A model generated the notes under the pieces. The model made no database searches. It saw only the letters and a program-made list of their open reading frames with translations, and was not told the DNA's origin. From positions 1 through 54,031 of the forward strand of contig JADIMI010000056.1 in NCBI GenBank assembly GCA_017694845.1: a stretch of DNA of 54,031 nucleotides. Direction: 5' to 3'. Below are positions 1-8,058 of the stretch, piece after piece. Made by a program: the position numbers and the translations under genes. Position 1 is the first letter of the stretch. Each line of letters begins with the position of its first letter. This DNA comes from Candidatus Cryptobacteroides intestinavium (lineage in GTDB: Bacteria; Bacteroidota; Bacteroidia; Bacteroidales; UBA932).

Positions 1-359
1 TGATGTTGTACGACGTACCTGGCGAATGGAACGGTAAGGTCATAGCGGAGACCTTTCTCGCATACTTTCAACGACAGAGCCTTGCTGTTGTACTGGTCCT
101 CTCCATCGAGACGGTACGACTGGAAATCAATCCCGGAGAATGCGTCTCCGGAATTGAGTATCCTGAACAGGAGCTTGTCTCCCTCGTCTCCGTATTTGCC
201 GAGAAGGGTGGCGAGATTCTCCATTGCCGGAGTCTCTATCGGCGCATATCCGTAGCACTTGAAGACGCTCCTTATCGTATCGAAGATATAGTTGCGTCCT
301 GCCATTTCGGCCGGGCCGAAATCCCGTGTCCCCTTAGGTATGGATGGTTTCTGTGCCAT
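1..359 (-). CDS. hisS: Histidyl-tRNA synthetase, N-terminal part (cut by window edge)
   Basis: Charges tRNA-His with histidine in the cytoplasm. The first 119 residues are readable from ATG at 357-359. They begin [20 protein letters not shown] and carry the KGTRDF opening typical of class II HisRS, then [20 protein letters not shown] (41-60) and [12 protein letters not shown] (105-116), which belongs to the catalytic core. The 3' part lies beyond base 1. It starts 34 bp after the pgi stop on the same strand, so the two are probably co-transcribed. The frame is open to the window edge with no sign of damage. Confidence 0.93.
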   Translation of the reverse strand, partial: MAQKPSIPKGTRDFGPAEMAGRNYIFDTIRSVFKCYGYAPIETPAMENLATLLGKYGDEGDKLLFRILNSGDAFSGIDFQSYRLDGEDQYNSKALSLKVCEKGLRYDLTVPFARYVVQH

Positions 360-393
360 ATCCGAGTCTGTTTGGTTTTCCGGCGGGCGGAAT

Positions 394-1731
394 CTATTTC
401 AGCCTTTCCTGAAGTGCCTTTGCCTGCTCCTCATATCCCGGCTTGCCGAGAAGTGCGAACATGTTCTTCTTGTATGCCTCGACGCCTGGCTGGTTGAACG
501 GATTGACACCGAGTATGTAACCGCTGATACCGCACGCTTTCTCGAAGAAATAGAAGAGTCCTCCGAGGTTGTATTCGTCTATCTTCTCGATGCTTACCTG
601 AAGCTGAGGGACACCGCCGTCGATATGGGCGAGCCTTGTGCCGAGTTCAGCCATGGCGTTGCATTCCTCTACGTGCTTGCCGGAAAGGAAGTTGAGGCCA
701 TCCAGGTTCTGAGGGTCATTGTTGATGATGGTGCTGCGGTTGCTCTTCTCTACGGTCACGACAGTCTCCATAAGCATCCTGCGGCCTTCCTGTATGTACT
801 GGCCCATTGAATGCAGGTCTGTGGTGAATGTGACAGATGCAGGGAAGATGCCCTTGCCGTCCTTGCCTTCGGATTCACCGTAGAGCTGTTTCCACCATTC
901 TCCGAGATACTGGAGCTTGGGGTTGTAGCTTACGAGAATCTCGACAGTCTTGCCTGCATCGTAGAGCAGGTTCCTCATAGCGGCATATTCTACGGCAGGA
1001 TTTTCCCCGCTGCGTACTGCACAGGCCTTCTCCATTTCGGCAGCGCCGCGCAGCATTGCCTTCATATCGAATCCTGCAAGTACTATAGGCAGTATGCCTA
1101 CCGGGGTGAGTACAGAGAAACGTCCTCCGACATTGTCCTCGATGACGAAAGTCCGGTATCCTTCCTGTGTCGCCAGTGACCGCAGCGCTCCTTTCTTCGC
1201 ATCTGTCACGGCCACAATCCTGCCTGCAGCCTCTGCCGTTCCGTATTTTTCTTCAATATACTGTTTTACAAGCCTGAAAGCCACTGCCGGTTCCGTCGTG
1301 GTTCCTGACTTGGAAATCACCACTGTAGCCACATTCCTTTCTTTCATAAGGTCCATCAGCTCGCTGATATATTCCTCTGAAAGCGTATGACCGGCGAAGA
1401 CTACTTCCATTCCGTCCTTGCGGGAAAGCTGTTTTGCAAAAGAATGTGAAAGGGCTTCTATCGCACATTTTGCTCCGAGGTATGAGCCTCCGATACCGAT
1501 GACTACTACCAGATCCACTCCTTTTGCCGTCCATTCATCGCGGATCGCCTCGCAGTCCGATACGAGAGAGTCAGGTGTCTGTGACGGGAGATGTTTCCAT
1601 CCCAGGAAATCGTTGCCTGCCCCATTCTCGTTTTCCAGTGTGTCGAAGGCGGCCAGGGCCTTGTCCACATATTCCTTATATTCTGCATCTTTTACAAAGG
1701 AGCTGCAGCCTCCCAGATTTACCTTTATCAT
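394..1731 (-). CDS. pgi: Glucose-6-phosphate isomerase
   Basis: Cytosolic interconversion of glucose 6-phosphate and fructose 6-phosphate. The 445-residue length fits the short bacterial form of the family. Sugar-phosphate-binding motifs are visible: [11 protein letters not shown] (78-88), [11 protein letters not shown] further on, and [11 protein letters not shown] near the middle. The start MIKVNLGG is the first ATG after a well-formed promoter (1754-1784). hisS follows 34 bp downstream. The glycolytic genes manA and fba lie nearby but in separate units. Confidence 0.95.
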   Translation of the reverse strand: MIKVNLGGCSSFVKDAEYKEYVDKALAAFDTLENENGAGNDFLGWKHLPSQTPDSLVSDCEAIRDEWTAKGVDLVVVIGIGGSYLGAKCAIEALSHSFAKQLSRKDGMEVVFAGHTLSEEYISELMDLMKERNVATVVISKSGTTTEPAVAFRLVKQYIEEKYGTAEAAGRIVAVTDAKKGALRSLATQEGYRTFVIEDNVGGRFSVLTPVGILPIVLAGFDMKAMLRGAAEMEKACAVRSGENPAVEYAAMRNLLYDAGKTVEILVSYNPKLQYLGEWWKQLYGESEGKDGKGIFPASVTFTTDLHSMGQYIQEGRRMLMETVVTVEKSNRSTIINNDPQNLDGLNFLSGKHVEECNAMAELGTRLAHIDGGVPQLQVSIEKIDEYNLGGLFYFFEKACGISGYILGVNPFNQPGVEAYKKNMFALLGKPGYEEQAKALQERLK

Positions 1732-1753
1732 CGCAATAGATTTTTAGTGACTG

Positions 1754-1784
1754 CAAAAATATAAACTGTTTTGGTTTCTGCCAA
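1754..1784 (-). promoter_or_regulatory. Promoter of pgi-hisS
   Basis: Read on the minus strand this shows TATTTTTG (plus-strand 1754-1761), matching the Bacteroidetes -7 consensus TAnnTTTG. TTG (1782-1784) lies 20 bp upstream, the expected -33 element. The pgi ATG follows about 20 bp downstream. Confidence 0.7.
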
Positions 1785-1896
1785 TAAAAACCGGAACAGT
1801 TTGTCGATATATGCCGTCTGTCAGGAAGATATCACGGCAGCCATTATTTTTATCCGCCACGACAGGCGCCCCATTACAAAATTGGCAAAATATTCG

Positions 1897-1904
1897 TACT
1901 TTTG
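1897..1904 (+). promoter_or_regulatory. -7 element ahead of the PurF-like gene
   Basis: TACTTTTG matches TAnnTTTG and sits about 50 bp before the ATG at 1955. No exact TTG lies 20 bp upstream; TTA at 1874-1876 is the nearest. It diverges from the pgi promoter. Confidence 0.5.
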
Positions 1905-1954
1905 CGACGCGAGTCAGGAAAGACTCGCTTTTGCACAACATTAAACTGATACTT

Positions 1955-3364
1955 ATGGGTGGTTTCTTCGGAACAATTTCAAAAGAGAAATGCGTGAACG
2001 ACCTGTTCTACGGCACTGACTATAACTCACATATGGGGACCAGACGCGGCGGGCTTGCCACGTACAGCAAGGAAGACGGGTTCCAGAGGTCCATACACAA
2101 TCTGCAGAGCGCATATTTCAGAAGCAAGTTCGAGGATGAACTCGACAAGTTCAGCAAAGGGACATCCGGTATAGGTGTCATCAGCGACACGGACCCTCAG
2201 CCTATAGTGATTAACTCGCATCTCGGGAAATTCGCTATAGTGACGGTCGCGAGGGTGGTGAATATGAACGAGATAGTGGACAGCCTCCTCGCAAAGAACA
2301 TGCATTTTGCGGAACTCAGTTCAGGCGACACCAACCAGACGGAACTGATCGCCCTGCTGATAACACAGGGCAGGGATTTTGTCGATGGCATCGAGAATGT
2401 CTTCAGAACGATAAAGGGCTCCTGTTCAATGCTGCTGCTTACAGAGGATGGTATCATAGCGGCCAGGGACAGGCTGGGAAGGACTCCGATCGTGATAGGA
2501 AAGAAGGATGGGGCGTACGCTGCCACGAGCGAGTCGTGCAGTTTCCCTAACCTTGATTTCGAGATAGACAGGTATCTCGGTCCGGGAGAAATAGTACGGC
2601 TGCATCATGACCGTATAGAGCAGCTCCGCAAGCCGGAGGAGAAGATGCAGATATGCTCGTTCCTGTGGGTGTATTACGGATTCCCGACTTCAAGCTACGA
2701 GGGGAGGAACGTCGAGGAGGTCAGGTTTGAAAGCGGACTGGAGATGGGCAGGCAGGACACGTCGGAAGTGGACTGTATCTGCGGTATCCCGGATTCGGGA
2801 GTCGGGCAGGCGCTCGGCTATTCTGAGGGCAAGGGAGTCCCTTATCACAGGGCTGTCACCAAATATACCCCTACCTGGCCGCGCAGTTTCACCCCGAGCA
2901 ACCAGGAACTGAGGTCTCTGGTGGCCAAGATGAAGCTTATCCCAAACAGGGCGATGCTCCAGGACAAGAGAATCCTTTTCTGCGATGATTCGATTGTCCG
3001 CGGGACCCAGCTCAGGGACAATGTCAGGATTCTGTTCGACTACGGGGCAAAGGAGGTGCATATGAGAATCGGCTGCCCTCCGCTTATCTATGGCTGTCCG
3101 TTCATAGGCTTTTCTGCATCCAAGACCGATCTTGAGCTGATCTCCAGACGGATAATCAAGGAATTCGAAGGTGATCCTGACAAGAACCTTGAAAAGTATG
3201 CGACTACAGGCTCTCCTGAATATCAGAGACTTGTGGATGAAATAAAGAACAGGTTCGGGCTGACCTCTCTTAAATTCAACACCATAGAGACTCTGGTCAA
3301 GGCGATAGGCCTGCCTAAGTGCAAAGTATGCACGCATTGTTTTGATGGGTCCAGCTGTTTCTGA
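1955..3364 (+). CDS. PurF-like amidophosphoribosyltransferase lacking the N-terminal cysteine
   Basis: Homolog of glutamine PRPP amidotransferase, the first step of purine synthesis. It has 469 residues. I start it at MGGFFGTIS, because the 48 residues that could be read upstream cross the promoter. The class II glutaminase fold is recognisable (GTDYNSHMGTRRGG near 25-38). The PRPP-binding loop is intact as RILFCDDSIVRGTQL, with Cys343, Asp344, Asp345 and Arg349. True PurF begins with a processed Cys1 nucleophile; here that position is Gly, so glutamine hydrolysis by the usual chemistry should be lost. It may use free ammonia, work on another PRPP reaction, or be regulatory. Similar Gly-starting paralogs occur in other Bacteroidales as I recall. 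The C-terminus is cysteine-rich (CKVCTHCFDGSSC). It appears to be a single-gene unit. Confidence 0.8.
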   Translation: MGGFFGTISKEKCVNDLFYGTDYNSHMGTRRGGLATYSKEDGFQRSIHNLQSAYFRSKFEDELDKFSKGTSGIGVISDTDPQPIVINSHLGKFAIVTVARVVNMNEIVDSLLAKNMHFAELSSGDTNQTELIALLITQGRDFVDGIENVFRTIKGSCSMLLLTEDGIIAARDRLGRTPIVIGKKDGAYAATSESCSFPNLDFEIDRYLGPGEIVRLHHDRIEQLRKPEEKMQICSFLWVYYGFPTSSYEGRNVEEVRFESGLEMGRQDTSEVDCICGIPDSGVGQALGYSEGKGVPYHRAVTKYTPTWPRSFTPSNQELRSLVAKMKLIPNRAMLQDKRILFCDDSIVRGTQLRDNVRILFDYGAKEVHMRIGCPPLIYGCPFIGFSASKTDLELISRRIIKEFEGDPDKNLEKYATTGSPEYQRLVDEIKNRFGLTSLKFNTIETLVKAIGLPKCKVCTHCFDGSSCF

Positions 3365-3448
3365 TTTTCCTCCTTCATAAGGCGGGGCTGAATTATCGGG
3401 GCGCGGATCAGGGCCGGAAAGGTTCACATTATTTATATTATAGGATTT

Positions 3449-4318
3449 ATGATAAAAAAGATCATTTGGACATTCTGTGCCGCAATGGCCGTAATGTCAG
3501 TATCGCCTTGTCAGGCTGAAACAGTTACCGGAAATGACGAAAGGTCCGGATCAGCCGTGTCCGGAGGCTGGAACGATGGCAGGATCAGGATTGTCGCCCA
3601 CAGGGGATTCTGGAACTGCGAGGAGGCAGGATATGCCAGGAATTCAGTGGCGGCGTTGAGATGCGCCCAGGAGGCCGGTGTCTGGGGCAGCGAGTTCGAT
3701 GTGAATATGACATCGGATGGGGTTATCCTTGTATACCACGATGGCTCGATCAACGGAAAGGCCATTGACCGGAATCCTTATTCGGAATTCAAGGATGTCA
3801 GGCTCGAGAACGGGGAGAAGATACCTGTGATCGATGACTATCTGAAGCAGGCGCTGAAACATCCTGAGACCGTCCTTGTGTATGAACTTAAAGTGCATTC
3901 GACTCCTGAAATAGAGGCGAGACTTGTTGAAAGGACGGTGGAGAAACTCAAGGAATACGGACTTTACGATCCGGCAAAGGTCGTCTTCATTTCATTCAGC
4001 AAGTTTATATGCGACAAGATAGCTGCGGAGATGCCTGAATTCATCTGTATGTATCTGAGGGATGATCTCGGCCCTGACCAGCTCAATAAGGATGGCATCA
4101 ACGGGGTCGACTATCATTATTCCGTCTTCGGGAAGCATCCTGACTGGCTGGGACGTATCAGGGAACTGGGTATGTTCCTCAACTGCTGGACAGTCAATGA
4201 TGTGAAGGATATGCAGGAAATGATCAGACTTGGCATAGACTGCATCACTACAGACAACCCTCTGGAGCTGAGACAGGAACTCGAGGCGGCATCCGTCGAA
4301 GAAGAGATGTCATTCTGA
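3449..4318 (+). CDS. Secreted glycerophosphodiester phosphodiesterase family protein
   Basis: Predicted to hydrolyse glycerophosphodiesters to glycerol 3-phosphate and an alcohol outside the cytoplasm. It has 289 residues, with an N-terminal signal peptide likely cut near SPCQA (19-23). The GDPD active-site pattern is present: HRG at 51-53, E82 and D84 in GSEFDVN, and H97-D98 in YHDGS. The C-terminal FLNCWTVND and CITTDNP strands are typical of the TIM barrel. It begins about 85 bp after the PurF-like gene. Its last codons ATG TCA TTC TGA are the first bases of a TGTCATTCTGA repeat copy, so the repeat supplies the C-terminal Ser-Phe and the stop. Confidence 0.85.
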   Translation: MIKKIIWTFCAAMAVMSVSPCQAETVTGNDERSGSAVSGGWNDGRIRIVAHRGFWNCEEAGYARNSVAALRCAQEAGVWGSEFDVNMTSDGVILVYHDGSINGKAIDRNPYSEFKDVRLENGEKIPVIDDYLKQALKHPETVLVYELKVHSTPEIEARLVERTVEKLKEYGLYDPAKVVFISFSKFICDKIAAEMPEFICMYLRDDLGPDQLNKDGINGVDYHYSVFGKHPDWLGRIRELGMFLNCWTVNDVKDMQEMIRLGIDCITTDNPLELRQELEAASVEEEMSF

Positions 4319-4355
4319 GCGCAGTACTGTCATTCTGAGCGCAGCGAAGAATCTG
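4308..4355 (+). repeat. TGTCATTCTGA / GAAGAATCTG repeat, two units
   Basis: One 20-bp unit starting TGTCATTCTGAGCGCAG is followed by a terminal copy that ends GAAGAATCTG. It begins inside the last codons of the phosphodiesterase gene. It is one of about a dozen copies in the window. Confidence 0.85.
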
Positions 4356-4375
4356 GTACGCCCCCTAAAGCACTC

Positions 4376-4415
4376 CAAATCCTTCCTCCGCCTGGCGGCT
4401 GTGTCTATGGTGACA
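4376..4415 (-). repeat. TGTCACCATAGAC / GGCGGAGTGAAGGATCTG-type repeat, reverse copy
   Basis: On the minus strand it reads TGTCACCATAGACACAGCCG, then CCAGGCGGAGGAAGGAT. It resembles copies at 22248-22311 and 36445-36500. It shares the TGTCA start and the GAAGGAT end with the commoner family but has a different middle. Confidence 0.7.
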
Positions 4416-4478
4416 AGGGGCATCAATCCGTCCGCGACAACAAAGTTAAAGATACATACTTTTCCCGGTGATCCGAAA

Positions 4479-4922
4479 TCATTCGTCATCCAGGCCGAAT
4501 TCATCGGCAAAGTCATCGGCGACATCGTCCGGGACATCGAAGTCCAGGGAATTCCACAGCGATTCCATCTGCCGGCGGTCCTTCTTTGTCGGTCTGCCGG
4601 TTCCGGGATCCCTCTTGAGGAAAAATGTCTCCACAGGATGCCTGAGCTTGTCAAGCTCCTCCTGTGGAGTTATATTTTCAGCATAGTCAGGGACAAGTTT
4701 CGCTCCCACGCGCTTGTCTGTAAGGGAAAGGACATTATAGGTGTACTGCACCGCCCCTTTCCTCGCGCAGATGACATCTCCCGGTTTTACCGGTTTTGAT
4801 GGCTTGACATCGTTCCCGTTCAGTCTTACTTTCCCTCCTTTGCAGGCATCCGTAGCATCGCTTCGCGTCTTGTAGACCCGTATCGCCCACAGATATTTGT
4901 CGATCCTTGTCTCTTCAGCCAT
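4479..4922 (-). CDS. S4-domain RNA-binding protein, Hsp15-like
   Basis: Small cytoplasmic RNA-binding protein of the Hsp15 (HslR) type, a family known to bind free 50S subunits carrying nascent chains. The S4 motif fills the first 60 residues (RIDKYLWAIRVYKTRSDATD, then GGKVRLNG and KPGDVI). The C-terminus is a lysine/arginine stretch followed by an acidic tail ending DEFGLDDE. I chose MAEETRIDKYLW (ATG at 4920-4922) because family members start right before RIDK; an in-frame ATG 12 bp upstream (4934) is possible. It lies about 60 bp downstream of manA on the same strand and probably shares its transcript. Confidence 0.85.
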   Translation of the reverse strand: MAEETRIDKYLWAIRVYKTRSDATDACKGGKVRLNGNDVKPSKPVKPGDVICARKGAVQYTYNVLSLTDKRVGAKLVPDYAENITPQEELDKLRHPVETFFLKRDPGTGRPTKKDRRQMESLWNSLDFDVPDDVADDFADEFGLDDE

Positions 4923-4980
4923 TGACAGCAGCATTAAAGGCCCCTGCCGGGAAGGTCCTCCCGGACAGAGACCGGTAATT

Positions 4981-6153
4981 TTATTCAGCAGGGTCTTCCT
5001 TGTCTATCCCCTCGTAGTCTTCTCCTTCAAGGTACGGCTCGGTATCAGGATTGATGTAGCTGTCCACTTCTTCCTGCCTTTCCACCATAGCCTCCACCAG
5101 AAGTGTATCCCGTTCCGTCGGGACTATGAAGAAGTCCGGCATATCGGCCGGAACAAGGACCGTGTCCCCTTTGTGTACTTCGGTGGACTCTGTGGTCTTG
5201 CCGCCTTTGCCGTCAGGAACGGATACCTGGATGGATGCCCCTCCTTCTATGCACATATAAATGATGAATCCGTTGAATTTCTCTTTTGATATCTGGAGAG
5301 GGGCGCTCACTTTCATCTCGTTGACAGTGAACTGCGGGCATTTTGCGAGTTCGCGGACAGGCCCGTCCACCTTGCACTCATCCCCCCAGAGCGGCCCTTT
5401 TATGAAGAGGCTGTCATCGAACTTGCTGTAGTTGATAAGGTCGATTGCCTCATCAAGATGCATTTTCCTGGCCGTCTTCGGATTGAACTCCCTTCCCCAG
5501 TCATAGAGCCTGAACGTGAGGTCCGAGGACTCCTGGATCTCGGCGATGAGAAGCCCTCCGTCTGCAGCGTGTATGGTTCCGGGCACAATACGGATGGCAT
5601 CCCCTTTCTTCGGGTGCAGCACATTGAGCACCTCCTCTACCGTGCCGTTGTGGCAGCGGTCATAGAGTTCCTGGGCGGATATCTCTCTGTTGAAACCTGC
5701 ATATACCTTCGCTCCTTCAGCAGCATCGAGTACATACCATATCTCGCTCTTTCCGAGAGAGTCGTATCTCTGTTCTGCAACCTCATCGTCAGGATGCACC
5801 TGCACCGACAGCTTGTTCTGGATGTCAAGGAATTTGATGAGCAGAGGAAACTGCCTTCCGTATCGTCCGTATACATCCTCTCCGACTATCCTGTCCAGAT
5901 ATGTCTCCATCAGTTCGCTGATAGTGTTCCCTGCAAGCCAGCCGTTGGCCACTACGGAATCCTGGGCGCCCATATCTGCTATCTCCCAGCTTTCCCCGAT
6001 GGCTTCGTCTGCTGTCAGTTTCCTTTCGTTACCGTTCTCGTCGGCCTCATAGAATTCCTTGCCGAGTTTCTTGATGAGGTTCGATCCGCCCCATACTCGC
6101 TTGGATGGTATGGGAATGAATTTCAATGGATATAACTGTTTCTTGCTCTCCAT
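4981..6153 (-). CDS. manA: Mannose-6-phosphate isomerase, class I
   Basis: Zinc enzyme interconverting mannose 6-phosphate and fructose 6-phosphate in the cytoplasm. It has 390 residues. YPLKFIPIPSKRVWGGSNL at the start, LDIQNKLSVQVHPDDE (metal ligands Gln and His) and IVPGTIHAADGGLLIAEIQ (second cupin ligand region) are characteristic. The C-terminal cupin-like part runs to an acidic tail. The start follows a full promoter (6192-6222) located in a repeat. The S4-domain gene is next on the strand. Confidence 0.93.
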   Translation of the reverse strand: MESKKQLYPLKFIPIPSKRVWGGSNLIKKLGKEFYEADENGNERKLTADEAIGESWEIADMGAQDSVVANGWLAGNTISELMETYLDRIVGEDVYGRYGRQFPLLIKFLDIQNKLSVQVHPDDEVAEQRYDSLGKSEIWYVLDAAEGAKVYAGFNREISAQELYDRCHNGTVEEVLNVLHPKKGDAIRIVPGTIHAADGGLLIAEIQESSDLTFRLYDWGREFNPKTARKMHLDEAIDLINYSKFDDSLFIKGPLWGDECKVDGPVRELAKCPQFTVNEMKVSAPLQISKEKFNGFIIYMCIEGGASIQVSVPDGKGGKTTESTEVHKGDTVLVPADMPDFFIVPTERDTLLVEAMVERQEEVDSYINPDTEPYLEGEDYEGIDKEDPAE

Positions 6154-6191
6154 AATTTCTGCCGTTATCCGGCCCTCCGTTTAAAACGATG

Positions 6192-6222
6192 CAAATATAC
6201 GCAGAAGCCGAGAGCAATGCAA
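6192..6222 (-). promoter_or_regulatory. Promoter of manA
   Basis: On the minus strand TATATTTG (plus 6192-6199) matches TAnnTTTG and TTG (6220-6222) lies exactly 20 bp upstream. The whole promoter lies within a repeated sequence (6192-6232). Confidence 0.7.
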
Positions 6223-6232
6223 GTTTACTTGC
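6192..6232 (-). repeat. Promoter-carrying 40-bp repeat, copy 1
   Basis: On plus it reads CAAATATACGCAGAAGCCGA, then GAGCAATGCAAGTTTACTTGC. It matches 6271-6310 apart from one missing base in the -7 element and an inverted TTT/AAA centre. It contains the manA -7 and -33 elements. Confidence 0.75.
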
Positions 6233-6270
6233 AATTGCCGAGGCGTGAACAGTATATGTGGCCGCCAGGC

Positions 6271-6310
6271 CAAATTACGCAGAAGCCGAGAGCAATGCAA
6301 GTAAACTTGC
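6271..6310 (-). repeat. Promoter-carrying 40-bp repeat, copy 2 (damaged)
   Basis: Same sequence as copy 1 except CAAATTACGC instead of CAAATATACGC, and GCAAGTAAACTTGC instead of GCAAGTTTACTTGC; the two centres are reverse complements. The one-base loss breaks the TAnnTTTG match, so this copy is probably not an active promoter. Confidence 0.7.
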
Positions 6311-6317
6311 GCTGTAC

Positions 6318-6329
6318 TGTTCGCGGTCC
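6318..6329. repeat. TGTTCGCGGTCC half-element
   Basis: Twelve bases identical to the arms of the double hairpin at 36742-36896. Only one arm is present here. Confidence 0.5.
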
Positions 6330-6379
6330 CCCGGACAGCTGCCGGTGATTTGTGACACCGACTTCTCTACAACATCCCG

Positions 6380-6513
6380 GAGATATGCGCCCCGATGATG
6401 CCACTGAAGGCGTATACCGACGGTCGGCCGCGCATATCTCTACATTTTTGTGGAGATATGCTCCCCGATGATGCCACAGGGAGCGTATATTGAGGGTCAG
6501 CGGTGCATATCTC
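6380..6513 (+). repeat. 134-bp double-dyad element, copy 1
   Basis: Two 61-bp units (6380-6440 and 6453-6513) are separated by a 12-bp linker TACATTTTTGTG. Each unit starts GAGATATGC and ends GCATATCTC and holds a core GATGATGCC...GCGTATA...GGTC. The inner arms and linker form a 13-bp stem with a TTTT loop. A second copy of exactly the same length lies in reverse orientation at 36264-36397. Confidence 0.85.
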
Positions 6514-6521
6514 GCGGGTCA

Positions 6522-6619
6522 CAGATTCTTCGCTGTCGAATGACTGAGAAGACGTTCTGCTTCAGATTCTTCGCTCTCGCTCAGAATGACAGAGGATGCT
6601 CAGAATGACAGAGGATGCT
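6522..6619 (-). repeat. TGTCATTCTGA / GAAGAATCTG repeats, reverse orientation
   Basis: A degenerate copy (6522-6543) is followed by a full one from 6562. Its distal unit CAGAATGACAGAGGATGCT is repeated with a 19-bp period. Confidence 0.75.
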
Positions 6620-6774
6620 AAACGACAGTGTTGTGTTCAGAATGAGTATACCGGTGCCCGGAAGTCAGGTCGAGACTTCTTTTCCTGCAAGTGATACAGG
6701 GGTTTCCTGGTGATCCCCGTAAAGTGCCTTCGCGGGTTGACCTGTGCATCGTCAGGCCTGTGATCGTTACTAAA

Positions 6775-6808
6775 GAAGCCCGGAACTGAATGCTCCGGGC
6801 TTCTCTTT
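6775..6808 (-). terminator. Terminator downstream of fba
   Basis: A perfect 10-bp stem GAAGCCCGGA / TCCGGGCTTC has a 9-base loop. It lies about 65 bp after the fba stop. T-rich flanks exist on both strands (TTTAG on minus, TCTTTTC on plus), so it may work both ways. Confidence 0.75.
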
Positions 6809-6870
6809 TCTGCAGTCTCCCGTATGGCTGATGGTCAGCCTGTGTGTTCCGGGAGATATATGCGTCCTGA

Positions 6871-7872
6871 TTATTCGGCCTTGCCGTCTGAACCGAGGAC
6901 GTTGATGATCTTGTGCATATAAAGCTTCTTCATCTCGTCGCGTGCAGGTCCGAGGTATTTACGAGGGTCGAACTCTGCCGGCTTCTCTGCGAACACCTTG
7001 CGGATAGCGGCGGTCATCGCAAGACGTGAGTCTGAATCGATGTTGATCTTGCAGACAGCTGACTTGGCTGCCTTGCGGAGCTCTTCCTCAGGAATACCGA
7101 TGGCTGCCTCGAGCTTTCCGCCATACTGGTTGATCATATCTACATACTCCTGAGGGACAGATGATGATCCATGGAGGACGATAGGGAATCCAGGAAGTTC
7201 CTTCATCACGCCGTCAAGCACATCGAATGCGAGCGGCGGAGGTACGAGACGGCCTGTCGCAGGGTCGAGGTGGCACTGTTCAGGTTTGAACTTGTATGCA
7301 CCGTGTGATGTTCCGATGGAGATGGCGAGAGAGTCGCATCCTGTCTTGCCGGTGAAGTCAACCACTTCCTCCGGACGGGTATATGTATGATGTTCAGCCT
7401 GGACTTCATCCTCCACTCCTGCGAGGACTCCGAGTTCGCCTTCTACAGTCACATCGAACTGGTGTGCATAGTCTACGACTTTCTTTGTGAGGGCTACGTT
7501 CTCATCGTAAGGAAGATGTGATCCGTCGATCATCACTGAAGAGAATCCCATGTCTACACAGCTCTTGCAGAGTTCGAAAGAGTCACCATGGTCAAGATGA
7601 AGGACGATCTGAGGTTTCTCCCAGCCAAGTTCCTTTGCATATTCTACAGCTCCTTCAGCCATATAGCGGAGGAGAGTCTGGTTTGCGTAGTTGCGTGCGC
7701 CCTTTGAAACCTGGAGGATAACCGGAGACTTGGTCTCGGCTGCAGCCTGGATGATAGCCTGGAGCTGCTCCATGTTGTTGAAGTTGAATGCAGGGATCGC
7801 ATAACCGCCGTTGATGGCCTTTGCAAACATTTCCCTTGTGTTTACAAGACCGATTGTTTTATAAGATACCAT
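6871..7872 (-). CDS. fba: Class II fructose-bisphosphate aldolase
   Basis: Zinc-dependent cleavage of fructose 1,6-bisphosphate in glycolysis. It has 333 residues. Metal and substrate motifs include IVLHLDHGDSFELC, VMIDGSHLPYDEN, ISIGTSHGAYKF and IVLHGSSSVP. The start MVSYKTIGLVNTREMF is the usual family opening. It is a single-gene unit bounded by the terminator at 6775-6808 and diverging from gmk across a shared palindromic promoter region. TTCATC/AAGATC-style codon use here is noticeably more uniform than in neighbours, as expected for a highly expressed gene. Confidence 0.95.
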   Translation of the reverse strand: MVSYKTIGLVNTREMFAKAINGGYAIPAFNFNNMEQLQAIIQAAAETKSPVILQVSKGARNYANQTLLRYMAEGAVEYAKELGWEKPQIVLHLDHGDSFELCKSCVDMGFSSVMIDGSHLPYDENVALTKKVVDYAHQFDVTVEGELGVLAGVEDEVQAEHHTYTRPEEVVDFTGKTGCDSLAISIGTSHGAYKFKPEQCHLDPATGRLVPPPLAFDVLDGVMKELPGFPIVLHGSSSVPQEYVDMINQYGGKLEAAIGIPEEELRKAAKSAVCKINIDSDSRLAMTAAIRKVFAEKPAEFDPRKYLGPARDEMKKLYMHKIINVLGSDGKAE

Positions 7873-7969
7873 AATCTATAATGATTTAGAAATTTATTCA
7901 AAAAAGCCGTCATTTTGCTGCAATAAACCTGCCAGCAAATGAAAAGTGCAATACTTTTTCAAAAAACTA

Positions 7970-7990
7970 TGCAAAAATAGTATTTTTGCA
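7970..7990. promoter_or_regulatory. Palindrome giving back-to-back -7 elements for fba and gmk
   Basis: TGCAAAAATA-G-TATTTTTGCA is a perfect inverted repeat around one base. It reads TATTTTTG (TAnnTTTG) on plus at 7981-7988 toward gmk and on minus at 7972-7979 toward fba. No exact TTG lies 20 bp away on either side, so assignment rests on the -7 match and the divergent layout. Confidence 0.55.
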
Positions 7991-8058
7991 CGAAATAACG
8001 ACAATATAAATGAACTTAACTCCAGATATGATGGTCTGTTGTATATAATATATTGATT

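Larger units (their letters stand above)
6154..6870. other. Gene-free stretch of 717 bp rich in repeats
   Basis: No plausible gene. From left to right it holds the manA promoter inside a 40-bp repeat, a second damaged copy of that repeat, a half copy of the GGACCGCGAACA family, a 134-bp double-dyad element, reversed TGTCATTCTGA-family copies, about 150 bp with nothing recognised, and a terminator serving fba. Confidence 0.8.

Noticed and set aside
1811..1954. 48-residue N-terminal extension of the PurF-like protein
   Set aside because: It crosses the -7 element at 1897-1904, and the family begins at the Gly/Cys-type N-terminus encoded from 1955.
6380..6513. Insertion sequence or MITE with target duplications
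   Set aside because: No transposase frame, and no matching short direct repeats are evident at both ends of either copy, so it was listed only as a repeat.
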